Counted from the stretch's first letter, positions 8,341 to 15,857 are shown. The stretch: 16,511 nt of DNA from Oscillospiraceae bacterium (GCA_017396725.1 JAFQLA010000097.1:1-16511), one strand, 5' to 3'. Translations and numbers: made by a program. Notes: generated by a model from the sequence alone, not told the origin.

Positions 8341-9432
8341 TTATGCCCCCTTCTTTACTTTCTTGCCCTTGCCGTCGCCCAGCATCTTACGAAGGATGGC
8401 GGGAGTGGCGATGAAGAGCATCAGAACGCCTTCAATGACATAGATGAAGTCAGAGGGCGTATCGGTGACACGGGCCATGTAGATGCCGCCGGCACGCATT
8501 GCGCCGAAGACCAGAGAGCCAAGAATCGTGCCAATAGGTTCGCAGCCGCCCAGCAGCGCTGCGGACATACCGTCCCAACCGTAACCGGGGGACATACCCT
8601 GAATGAAGTTGCCGTGTACGCCCAGAACCTGAACGGCGCCGCCCACACCGGCGATCATACCGGCAACGATGAAAGCGCCAACGGAATAGGTCTTGACGTT
8701 GATGCCCTTGAAGGCGGAAGCGCTGAGGTTGGTACCGGTAGCGCGGAGCATGTAGCCGGGGCCGGTGTAGTACAGGAAGTACCACATTACAAGGGCGATA
8801 GCCACAGCGATGAGCCAGCCTGCATTAAGCTGCGTGCCGGCAACCAGCTTGGGAAGCTCTGCCCACTCTTTAACAGGGGCAGTAGTGGGGGTGATGTTGT
8901 TGGGGTCCATCACCACATAGTTTACGAGGTAACCGGTGAAAAGGGTGACCACGTAGTTAAGCATCAGGGAGATGAGCATTTCATTACTATTGAGGAAACG
9001 CTTCAGAAGGGCGGGGATAGCGGCCACGATACCGCCGGCGATGGCAGCTGCCACCAGAGCGCCCACGGGGCCGAGAACGTTCACATACTGACCCACAACA
9101 GCGGCGGTCATAGCGCCCATCAGGAGCTGACCTTCCATACCCAGGTTCAGAAGACCTGCGCGGTATGCGATGGTGTAGGAAAGACCGGTGAACATTACGG
9201 GGGTCATCTGTGCGAGAGTAACCACGATCTTGCTCCAGTCGGAGAAAGCGCCAACAAACAAAGAACCGTAGGTCTTGAAGGCGTTATAGCCGATAATCTG
9301 GATGAAGATACCACCGATGATGATGGCCATGATGAAGGAGGCCAGAGGAGAATTGATGAGCGCGGTCAAAAGACGCTTGGGAAGGGATTCCTTCTCAGGA
9401 CCTTTGAAAACGGAAAACTTATTGCTTGCCAT
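8341..9432 (-). CDS. nupP: ABC importer permease, NupP/YufP type
   Basis: A 363-residue integral membrane protein of the same permease family, the longer partner in nucleoside-type importers. The N-terminus (~1-35) is hydrophilic and basic. It is followed by about ten hydrophobic segments, the diagnostic 'YRAGLLNLGMEGQLLMGA' (~90-107), an outside loop at ~175-200 and a C-terminal Lys-rich tail ('GDGKGKKVKKGA'). Its start codon overlaps the ATPase stop by one base (TAATG at 9430-9434), a classic coupling arrangement, with GAGGA just upstream of the ATG. It should form a heterodimeric channel with the next gene product. Nucleoside or purine specificity is inferred from the family and the neighbouring BMP and hydroxylase genes. 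Confidence 0.94.
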   Translation of the reverse strand: MASNKFSVFKGPEKESLPKRLLTALINSPLASFIMAIIIGGIFIQIIGYNAFKTYGSLFVGAFSDWSKIVVTLAQMTPVMFTGLSYTIAYRAGLLNLGMEGQLLMGAMTAAVVGQYVNVLGPVGALVAAAIAGGIVAAIPALLKRFLNSNEMLISLMLNYVVTLFTGYLVNYVVMDPNNITPTTAPVKEWAELPKLVAGTQLNAGWLIAVAIALVMWYFLYYTGPGYMLRATGTNLSASAFKGINVKTYSVGAFIVAGMIAGVGGAVQVLGVHGNFIQGMSPGYGWDGMSAALLGGCEPIGTILGSLVFGAMRAGGIYMARVTDTPSDFIYVIEGVLMLFIATPAILRKMLGDGKGKKVKKGA

Positions 9433-10955
9433 TATTCCTCATCCCCCTTTCCGGTGGTCATATACATGCCCAGCTTACGGGGCGGGAAGTCCTCGGTGCT
9501 GCCTTCGGCCACGATGCGGCCTTCATACATAACGCCGATGCGGTCGGAGACGGAGAGGAGCTCATCCAGGTCGGCGGTGATGAGGATCACGCACTTGCCC
9601 TGGTTGCGCATATCTACGAGACAGCGCTGTACATACTCGGAAGAGGCAATGTCAAGGCCGCGGCTGGGATGCTCGGCGATGACCAGCTCGATACCGGGCT
9701 TGGTGAATTCACGGCCAACAAGCAGCTTCTGCTGGTTGCCGCCGGAGAGACTGCCGGCTGCTACATAGATGGAAGGAACGCGGACATTGAAGTCACGGAC
9801 GATCTCTTCGGCCTTGTCCTTAAGTGCCTTTTTATCCACCAAAAGACCCTTGCGGAAGGTTTTTTCCTTCTGGCGGCCCAGCATCACGTTCTCCAGAACG
9901 GAGAAGGAGTTGATGTAACCCTGAGCGTGGCGGTCCTCGGAGATGTGAGCTACCTTGCTTACCAGCTTTTCAGCGCTCTGGCCGGAGATGACATTTTCGT
10001 TGAGGGTGATCTTGCCGTTGGAGAGCTTGGCAAGACCTGCCAAAGCGCGGACCAGGTCGCGCTGGCCGTTGCCTTCTACGCCGGCGATACCGTAGATCTC
10101 GCCCTTGTTGATGGTGATGTTAACATCCTTGAGGTTGCTCTTGGCAGTACCGGTGGAAACGTTTTCCATCACCAGGGAGGGTTCAGCGGGCATTTCATTG
10201 CGGTCGGGCAGTTCGAAAAGAACGGGGCGGCCTACCATGGCGGTGGCCAGCTTGGCGGTATCCATATCCTTGATGGATGCGGTTTCCACCATGTTGCCCT
10301 GACGGAGAACGGCTACATTGTCGCAGATCTCCATAGCTTCGCGGAGCTTATGGGTGATAATGATGATAGCCTTGCCTTCGTCGCGGAGTTTGCGGATGAT
10401 GTTGAGCAGTTCTTCGGATTCCTGAACGGAAAGAACGGCGGTGGGTTCATCCAGTATCAAAACATCGCACTTGCGATACAGTGCGCGGACAATTTCCAAT
10501 TTCTGACGGGTAGCGATGGGCATCTTTTCAACCACTTCGCTGGGGTCGATCTTGAAGCCGCAAAGCGCAGCCGCATCGATAACGGCCTGCTTGGACTGGC
10601 CGATATCAAGGAAGGGACCCTTTTTGGGTTCGTTGCCCAAAACTACATTTTCCCATGCGGTGTACTGCATGGCCAGCATGAAGTGCTGATGGACCATCTG
10701 AATACCAAGACTCATGGCATCCTGAGGGCCGCGGATGTTGCGCTCTTCGCCGTTGATGAGGATCTTGCCTTCATCGGGCTTGAGCATGCCGTAAAGAACA
10801 TTCATAAGAGTGGACTTGCCGGCGCCGTTTTCGCCAAGCAGGCCCAGAACTTCACCGTAGTGAACTTTGATGGACACATCGTTATTGGCCACGAAAGTGC
10901 CAAAACGCTTGGTAATATGCTGCAGCTCGACTGCTACTTTCTTTTCCTGACTCAT
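9432..10955 (-). CDS. nupO: Double-domain ABC importer ATPase, NupO/YufO type
   Basis: A 507-residue cytoplasmic energising subunit with two tandem ABC domains. Domain 1 (~8-245) has Walker A at G41-S48 ('GENGAGKS'), the Q-loop near Q90 ('QMVHQHFML'), Walker B and catalytic Glu at D169-E170 ('LILDEPTAVL') and an H-loop 'IITHKLREA'. Its signature region reads 'MPIATRQKLEI', a degenerate form. Domain 2 (~262-500) has a degenerate P-loop 'GVEGNGQRDL' without Lys, an intact signature 'LSGGNQQK', and 'IAEHPSRGLDIAS' for Walker B. This asymmetry is normal for the sugar/nucleoside double ATPases. It is preceded by GAAGGAGAGAG, is 132 nt from the upstream BMP gene with a hairpin in the gap, and overlaps the downstream permease by one base. 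A nucleoside or purine role rather than a sugar role is inferred from the BMP receptors. Confidence 0.95.
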   Translation of the reverse strand: MSQEKKVAVELQHITKRFGTFVANNDVSIKVHYGEVLGLLGENGAGKSTLMNVLYGMLKPDEGKILINGEERNIRGPQDAMSLGIQMVHQHFMLAMQYTAWENVVLGNEPKKGPFLDIGQSKQAVIDAAALCGFKIDPSEVVEKMPIATRQKLEIVRALYRKCDVLILDEPTAVLSVQESEELLNIIRKLRDEGKAIIIITHKLREAMEICDNVAVLRQGNMVETASIKDMDTAKLATAMVGRPVLFELPDRNEMPAEPSLVMENVSTGTAKSNLKDVNITINKGEIYGIAGVEGNGQRDLVRALAGLAKLSNGKITLNENVISGQSAEKLVSKVAHISEDRHAQGYINSFSVLENVMLGRQKEKTFRKGLLVDKKALKDKAEEIVRDFNVRVPSIYVAAGSLSGGNQQKLLVGREFTKPGIELVIAEHPSRGLDIASSEYVQRCLVDMRNQGKCVILITADLDELLSVSDRIGVMYEGRIVAEGSTEDFPPRKLGMYMTTGKGDEE

Positions 10956-11045
10956 TAGAGTATCTCTCTCCTTCTTAAGGATAACCTATTTCCATAGGAC
11001 GAGGGTATGTAGGGAGGGAATTGCGGGATACATTTAAGGGTTACC

Positions 11046-11071
11046 CCGGGGCTCCCGTTTGGGAGCCCCGG
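11046..11071 (-). other. Intercistronic hairpin between the first BMP gene and the ATPase gene
   Basis: A perfect 11-bp GC-rich stem (11046-11056 with 11061-11071, CCGGGGCTCCC) has a GTTT loop, 16 nt after the BMP stop. No T-run follows on the minus strand. This placement, behind a binding-protein gene and ahead of low-abundance transporter genes, fits mRNA 3'-end protection that gives more receptor than channel. Confidence 0.75.
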
Positions 11072-11087
11072 AATAAAGAAACTTACA

Positions 11088-12185
11088 TTACAGGGAGAAT
11101 GCAGCCAGTTCTTCTTCAGTTACAGGAGGAACGATGGTGCCGTCAATGATCTTGGCGGAGATATCGTCAACATATTCCTGAACAGCTGCGGGCATTTCGA
11201 AGGAAGAACCTTCATAGGTGATGTACACTGCATCGTCAGCCAGGCCGTAGCGAACTTCGCCGCCTTCGAAGGTGCCGTCTACGCAGGCAGCAACTGCCTT
11301 ATAGATAACAGCTTCCATGTTTTCGGCATTGGAGCAGATGGTGTTTTCATACATAGCGTTCTGGTTGCCGTTTGCACCAACTACATAGAAGCCGATTTCC
11401 TTAGCAGCTTCGAAGATGCCGTCGCCAGCAGCGCCAGCATAGTGGGTGATAACCTTGCAGCCCTTTTCATACAGAGCGGTAGCCAGTTCCTTAGCCTTAG
11501 CGGTGTCGGACCAGGAGCCGATTTCGTTAACAACTACGTCGAATTCGGGGTCAACAGTGCGGCCGCCAGCGATCATAGCGTAAACCTGCTTGTTGATTTC
11601 GCCGGAAGACATAGCGATAACCAGACCCAGGGTGTGGCAGGAAGAATCAACGCCAGCCAGAGCGCCTTCAGCGATGAGCTTAGCAACCATTGCACCAACG
11701 ATGAAGCCGGTGTCTTCAATAGCCTGGTTGGAGCTCAGAACGTTGGGCTGAGCGGAGATAGCCTGATAGATGCAGAACTTCTGATCGGGGAATGCTTCAG
11801 CAGCCTTTTCAACAGCGGAAGCGTTGTCGTAACCGATGCCGAGGATCAGGTCATAGGTGCCTTCTTCAGCGCAAGCCAGCAGCTGAACTTCAGCTTCGGA
11901 GATGGACTTGGGTTCATAAGCTTCCAGTTCGAAGCCGAACTCTTCAGCAGCCTTCAGAGCGCCAGCGTATGCGCTGTCGTTGTGGCCGCCATCACCCAGA
12001 CCGCCGGTACCAACGGAGATCAGGATCTTCATGTCAGAAGCTTCGCCAGTGCCTTCGCCGGTGCCTTCACCGTCGGTAGCAGCTTCGCCGTCAGCAGCGC
12101 CTTCGTCTTCAGCAGCACCGCCGCCGCAAGCGACCAGGGACAGAACCATTACGAGAGCCAGGAGCAGGGAAAGTAACTTTTTCAT
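11088..12185 (-). CDS. BMP-family substrate-binding lipoprotein (first receptor of the ABC importer)
   Basis: A 365-residue BMP/PnrA-type receptor. Residues 1-20 form the lipoprotein signal peptide (lipobox LVAC, Cys20), followed by an acidic low-complexity linker to ~50. The binding domain begins 'DMKILISVGTGGLGDGGHNDSAY' (first part quoted) and contains 'YDLILGIGYDNASAVEKAA', 'FPDQKFCIYQAIS', 'DTGFIVGAMVAKLIAEG', 'GEINKQVYAMIAGGRTVDP', 'YEKGCKVITHYAGAAGDGIFEA' and 'VVGANGNQNA', which fit purine-nucleoside receptors such as PnrA/Med. GGAGG lies 7 nt before the ATG. It is the immediate neighbour of the ATPase gene and thus the likely primary receptor. The start region (125 bp) is nearly identical to the distal BMP gene, yet the binding domains are far apart, so the two receptors may take different ligands. 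Confidence 0.94.
   Translation of the reverse strand: MKKLLSLLLALVMVLSLVACGGGAAEDEGAADGEAATDGEGTGEGTGEASDMKILISVGTGGLGDGGHNDSAYAGALKAAEEFGFELEAYEPKSISEAEVQLLACAEEGTYDLILGIGYDNASAVEKAAEAFPDQKFCIYQAISAQPNVLSSNQAIEDTGFIVGAMVAKLIAEGALAGVDSSCHTLGLVIAMSSGEINKQVYAMIAGGRTVDPEFDVVVNEIGSWSDTAKAKELATALYEKGCKVITHYAGAAGDGIFEAAKEIGFYVVGANGNQNAMYENTICSNAENMEAVIYKAVAACVDGTFEGGEVRYGLADDAVYITYEGSSFEMPAAVQEYVDDISAKIIDGTIVPPVTEEELAAFSL
12061..12185 (-). repeat. 125-bp direct repeat, copy 2 (signal peptide and linker of the proximal BMP gene)
   Basis: The partner of 7070-7194: same length, no gaps, 4 silent differences. The match ends at the ATG on one side and in the acidic linker on the other. Confidence 0.93.
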
Positions 12186-12231
12186 TTTTGTGCCTCCAAT
12201 AAATTTTTTTGAGGAAATGAATTTTTCATAA

Positions 12232-12255
12232 CCGGGGAAGGCTCCCCCTCCCCGG
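12232..12255 (-). other. Intercistronic hairpin between the flavoprotein gene and the first BMP gene
   Basis: CCGGGGA (12232-12238) pairs with TCCCCGG (12249-12255) around a 10-nt loop. No T-run follows on the minus strand. It may protect or partly terminate the upstream mRNA; the evidence is weaker than for the 11046 hairpin. Confidence 0.5.
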
Positions 12256-12302
12256 GATATGACAGTTAGGAATGAAAAGGGGATTATGCGAAATTGTTCG
12301 GC

Positions 12303-12998
12303 TTAGAGAACGCCAGCGTCGATATCGTCCTTCTTGTCAACCCAAAGCTTGTTGACCTTGTCGAATTCTACGCCTTCAGCAGCCATAGCTTCCTTACCAG
12401 CCTTGAGGATCATAGCAACTTCAGCGATGCGGCGGCCCAGACCCAGAACGCGGCCCATGCCCATTTCGTCTGCAGCAGCGCCTTCAGCCTTCATGTCCTT
12501 GCTCCATACAACAGCGCCGGAGTAGTTGCCCATGGGGCCAGCGGTGAAGAGGATTTCGAAGGTAGCATAGAAGTTCTGGATAACCAGGTTTGCGAATTCC
12601 TGGCCGCCGTTACGGGTACCGCCGGTAGCGATAGCGCCGCCAACACGGTTAGCGATCAGGCCGGGATAAGCAAGGCCGGTGGGACGGATGCGGGAGAAGA
12701 AGTCCTGCAGCAGGGGAGTAGCGGATGCCTGGTATACGGGGGTACCAATGATGTAAGCATCAGCTTCCAGGAACTTTTCATATACTTCCTGGAAATCGTC
12801 CTTGATGATGCAGGGGCAGGAGTTCTTCAGACATGCGTTGCAGTGTACGCAGTGGCTGATCTTCTTGCCGCGCAGGGAGACGAATTCGGTTTCGATGCAG
12901 GGGGAGATTTCTTCTGCTGCCTTCAGAGCCTGCTGTACGCAGTAGTTGGTAGCGCCATCTCTGTGGCTGCCGGAGATACCGAGGATCTTAACTTTCAT
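12303..12998 (-). CDS. Iron-sulfur flavoprotein of the NADPH-dependent FMN reductase family
   Basis: A 231-residue flavodoxin-fold protein. The N-terminus 'KILGISGSHRDGATN' is the FMN phosphate loop. A compact cysteine cluster follows, C50-x2-C53-x2-C56-x4-C61, with an extra C63 ('HCVHCNACLKNSCPC'). It matches the [4Fe-4S] motif of Isf-type flavoproteins of clostridia and archaea, which pass electrons between ferredoxin-like donors and acceptors. 'DAYIIGTPVYQASATPLLQDFF' and 'GGTRNGGQE' are also family blocks. The ATG at 12998 was chosen because AGGA lies 12 nt upstream and the product then starts at the flavodoxin strand; a TTG at 13019 would add seven residues without a ribosome site. It lies between a Mo-hydroxylase lacking a FAD subunit and the importer genes, which suggests it accepts electrons from the hydroxylase. 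That role is inference. Confidence 0.88.
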   Translation of the reverse strand: MKVKILGISGSHRDGATNYCVQQALKAAEEISPCIETEFVSLRGKKISHCVHCNACLKNSCPCIIKDDFQEVYEKFLEADAYIIGTPVYQASATPLLQDFFSRIRPTGLAYPGLIANRVGGAIATGGTRNGGQEFANLVIQNFYATFEILFTAGPMGNYSGAVVWSKDMKAEGAAADEMGMGRVLGLGRRIAEVAMILKAGKEAMAAEGVEFDKVNKLWVDKKDDIDAGVL

Positions 12999-13062
12999 AA
13001 TTTTCACGCGTCCTTTCAAAAATTTGTGAACGAATTAAATATATATTTTAAAGAAACGCACC

Positions 13063-13078
13063 CGCGCCGGCAGGCGCG
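13063..13078 (-). other. GC-rich hairpin between the hydroxylase large subunit and the flavoprotein gene
   Basis: CGCGCC (13063-13068) pairs with GGCGCG (13073-13078) around a 4-nt loop. On the minus strand GGTGCGTTTCTTT follows, so it could act as a weak terminator or an RNA-stability element. It sits in the 107-nt gap between the two genes. Confidence 0.5.
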
Positions 13079-13105
13079 CTTCTTCAAAATCGAAAAGGGA
13101 TTGCC

Positions 13106-15358
13106 TTACTGCTTGTCGGCAAGGAGGGAGAGGATGCGCTGGGGATTGAGAGGCAGACGGTTGGCTTCCACATCCAGAGCGTTGGCCACAGCGTTGCCCA
13201 GTGCGCCCAGAGTGGGAACCACGGAGCATTCGCCGATGGACTTTGCGCCATAGGGAGCGATGGGAGCTTCGCCTTCGATGAAGGCCAGCTTGATCTCCTT
13301 GGGAAGATCGGTGGACTTCATGATCTTGTAGGAACGGAAGTTGTTGTTCTTCACAACGCCCTTATCGTCCACTTCGCAGGTTTCGATGAGAGCCTGACCC
13401 ATACCCATCATGATAGCGCCTTCCATCTGACCTTCCAGACCCATGGGGTTGATGATCTTACCCACATCGTGAACGGCTACATACTTGAGGACCTTGGTCT
13501 CGCCGGTCTTGATGTTGACTTCCACCTTGGCGAAGTGTGCGCCGTAGGGGATGGGGCAGGCTTCAGAGCCGTGGGAGGTGAAGACGGAGAGTTCACGCTG
13601 GGTGGTGTTGCGGGCATACCAGATAACTTCTGCCATGGAGGCGCTCTTGTCGCCGGACCATGCGCGGTCATCATGCAGCTCTACGGTTTCGGGATCTACT
13701 TCCAGAAGAGCGGCGGCTTCCTTCACCAGTTCTTCCTTCATCTGGCGGGCAGCCTTGATGGCAGCCATACCGGATACATAAGTACCGCGGGAACCGTAGC
13801 AGCCGAAGTCGTAGCAGGTAGCGTCGGTATCGCCGGTGACGGTGCGGATGTTATCCAAGGAGATACCGGTGACGGAGCTGACGAACTGCTTCTGGGTGGT
13901 GATGGCGCCGTTGCCCATATCCTGGCAGGGGGAGAACATAACGAGAGTACCGTCCAGATTGGTCTTGAGGCCAACGCAGGAGAGGTCGGGGTGGGCGCCG
14001 AACATACCGGAGCCGTGGCAGGCAACGGACATGCCTACGCCGATGCGGGTGTCGCCGCTAAGATCCTGATTCTTGCAGGCTTCTTCTTCAGCGAACCAGT
14101 CGAACATTTCGATACCCTTTTCCAGGCATTCCTTGGCGTGCGCGTTGCCGTGGGGAGCGCCGAAGCGGGGGTCGATATCGTCGGGATCTACCAGGTTCTT
14201 GCGCTGGATGTCCACCATGTCGAGGCCCAGCATCTTGGCGATCTTGTTGTACTGACGCTGCAGAGCGAAGAATACCTGAGGACCGCCGAAGCCGCGCATT
14301 GCGCAGGCTACGGGGGAGTTGGTCATAACGGGATAGCCGGTGTAGCGGATGTTGGGGATCTTGGAGATCTTGAACACCTTACCGCAGGACGCCCAGACGA
14401 TGGAGTTGGAACCGGTGGCGTATGCGCCGGCGTTGAAGAGGGCCTTGATGTCCTGAGCGATGATGGTACCGTCCTTCATGAAGCCGGTCTTGACATAGAT
14501 AACGGCTGCGTGACGGGTACGGGCGGAGATGATGGATTCCTTGCGGTTCCAGATCATCTTCACGGGACGGCCGGTGAGCTTGGAGAGCCATGCGGTGACG
14601 GCTTCGCTTTCCATGTCGATCTTGCCGCCGAATGCGCCGCCCATCAGGGTGGTGGCCACGCGGACCTTGCTCATGGGAAGACCGAAGAGCTCGGAGAGGT
14701 TCTGGCGCATATGGAAGCAGTCCTGGCAGGGAGTGTATACGGTGAGGTGACCGTCAGGCGTCCAGTCGGAGATGGCGCCGTGGGTCTCGATGGCGGCGTG
14801 GTGGATGGGCTGGGTCTCGTAACGGTCTTCGATAACATAATCGCAGCCGTCAAAGGCAGCATCTACATCGCCGCAGGAGTTCTTGACTTCGGTGAGGATG
14901 TTGCCGCCTTCGTGCAGGGGCAGAGCATCGGGCTTGAAAGCTTCTTCCACATCGAAGATGGCGGGAAGATCTTCATATTCAACCTTGATGAGCTTGAGGG
15001 CTGCGTTGCAGGCCTTTTCATCCACTGCGGCTACGGCGGCGATACGGTCGCCGATGTAGCGGACGGTGCGGTTGAAGAGCTGCTCGTTCTTCATGTGGTC
15101 GATATCTTCACCGTTGGAGTTGAAGAAATGATCGGGGGAATTCTTATAGGTGATGATGGCCTTTACGCCGGGCACCTTTTCCGCCTCGGTGGTGTCGATA
15201 TCCACGATGCGTGCGTGGGGCTTGGTGGAATAGAGCATCTTGGAGGTCAGCATGCGGGGCAGAGTCATATCCGCGATATACTCGGTGCGGCCGGTGACCT
15301 TCATCTGTGCATCCTGTACCGGGATGCGAGTGCCGATGATATCCATTGCTTTGCTCAT
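13106..15358 (-). CDS. xdhA: Xanthine dehydrogenase-family molybdopterin-binding subunit
   Basis: A 750-residue catalytic subunit of a molybdenum hydroxylase, which hydroxylates purines or other N-heterocycles or aldehydes using water. The N-terminal 'a/b hammerhead' domain (~15-125) opens with 'IPVQDAQMKVTGRTEYIADM'. The Mo-cofactor part includes 'MGGAFGGK' (~239-246), 'AMRGFGGPQ' with R355 (the Arg typical of xanthine enzymes), the 'INPMGLEGQMEGAIMMGMGQ' block and the catalytic Glu E710 in 'GAKSIGECS'. The residue just after GGK is Ile, where well-known xanthine dehydrogenases carry Glu, so the exact substrate is open. GGGAGG precedes the ATG. The start is 2 nt after the stop of the [2Fe-2S] subunit gene, with which it forms a complex. 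No FAD subunit gene lies in the operon. Confidence 0.94.
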   Translation of the reverse strand: MSKAMDIIGTRIPVQDAQMKVTGRTEYIADMTLPRMLTSKMLYSTKPHARIVDIDTTEAEKVPGVKAIITYKNSPDHFFNSNGEDIDHMKNEQLFNRTVRYIGDRIAAVAAVDEKACNAALKLIKVEYEDLPAIFDVEEAFKPDALPLHEGGNILTEVKNSCGDVDAAFDGCDYVIEDRYETQPIHHAAIETHGAISDWTPDGHLTVYTPCQDCFHMRQNLSELFGLPMSKVRVATTLMGGAFGGKIDMESEAVTAWLSKLTGRPVKMIWNRKESIISARTRHAAVIYVKTGFMKDGTIIAQDIKALFNAGAYATGSNSIVWASCGKVFKISKIPNIRYTGYPVMTNSPVACAMRGFGGPQVFFALQRQYNKIAKMLGLDMVDIQRKNLVDPDDIDPRFGAPHGNAHAKECLEKGIEMFDWFAEEEACKNQDLSGDTRIGVGMSVACHGSGMFGAHPDLSCVGLKTNLDGTLVMFSPCQDMGNGAITTQKQFVSSVTGISLDNIRTVTGDTDATCYDFGCYGSRGTYVSGMAAIKAARQMKEELVKEAAALLEVDPETVELHDDRAWSGDKSASMAEVIWYARNTTQRELSVFTSHGSEACPIPYGAHFAKVEVNIKTGETKVLKYVAVHDVGKIINPMGLEGQMEGAIMMGMGQALIETCEVDDKGVVKNNNFRSYKIMKSTDLPKEIKLAFIEGEAPIAPYGAKSIGECSVVPTLGALGNAVANALDVEANRLPLNPQRILSLLADKQ

Positions 15359-15360
15359 AA

Positions 15361-15834
15361 TTAAGCCTCCCCTCTCATGCGCTTGGCTGCCAGCTCGATG
15401 GCGTCAATGATCTTGACATAACCGGTGCAGCGGCAGAGATTGTTGCTCAGAGCCTGAGCGATCTCATCCCGGGTGGGGTTGAGGTTCTTGTTCAGCAGGG
15501 CCACAGCCGAGATGACCATGCCGGGGGTGCAGTAACCGCACTGCACAGCGCCGCATTCGATGAAAGCGGTCTGCACGGGGTGCAGCTCTTCGCCGTGGGA
15601 GAGACCCTCGATGGTGACGATCTCGTGGCCTTCTGCCTTGCCCACCTGAATGAGGCAGGAGTTCTTGGCTTCGCCGTCGAAAATGATCTTGCAGGCGCCG
15701 CAGTCGCCGGTGGAGCAGCCGCACTTCGCGCCGGTGAGGTGCAGATCTTCACGCAGGACATTGAGCAAGGTTTTGTTCTTTTCGGCGAAGACTTCTACCT
15801 CTTCGCCATTGACATGTAATACGAATCTTTCCAT
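15361..15834 (-). CDS. xdhC: Xanthine dehydrogenase-family [2Fe-2S] subunit
   Basis: A 157-residue electron-transfer subunit, the usual length for the small subunit of molybdenum hydroxylases. A plant-type ferredoxin domain holds the first cluster with C38, C40, C45, C48 and C60 ('KCGCSTGDCGACK'). The all-helical C-terminal domain holds the second with C99, C102, C134 and C136 ('GAVQCGYCTPGM', 'NNLCRCTGY'); Q98 is the residue that contacts the molybdopterin in this family. The ATG at 15834 has AGGAG about 7 nt upstream and gives a normal N-terminus; the longer frame to 15876 would run into the leader terminator. It is the first gene of the operon, with an attenuator-like terminator ending about 25 nt upstream, and lies 2 nt from the Mo subunit gene. 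Confidence 0.95.
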   Translation of the reverse strand: MERFVLHVNGEEVEVFAEKNKTLLNVLREDLHLTGAKCGCSTGDCGACKIIFDGEAKNSCLIQVGKAEGHEIVTIEGLSHGEELHPVQTAFIECGAVQCGYCTPGMVISAVALLNKNLNPTRDEIAQALSNNLCRCTGYVKIIDAIELAAKRMRGEA

Positions 15835-15857
15835 AAAATACTCCTTTAATGAGAAAA

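Noticed and set aside
7600..9768. Very long open frame (722 codons) on the + strand opposite the permease and ATPase genes
   Set aside because: It is antisense to well-supported transporter genes and its protein is rich in His, Gly and Asp with no domain or ribosome site. It arises from the codon bias of the minus-strand genes.
9426..10958. Open frame of 510 codons on the + strand matching the extent of the ATPase gene
   Set aside because: Mirror of the ATPase coding sequence; the minus strand has Walker motifs and the + strand does not.
13469..15364. Open frame of 631 codons on the + strand opposite the molybdopterin subunit gene
   Set aside because: Antisense shadow of a gene with full family motifs; no homology, no ribosome binding site.
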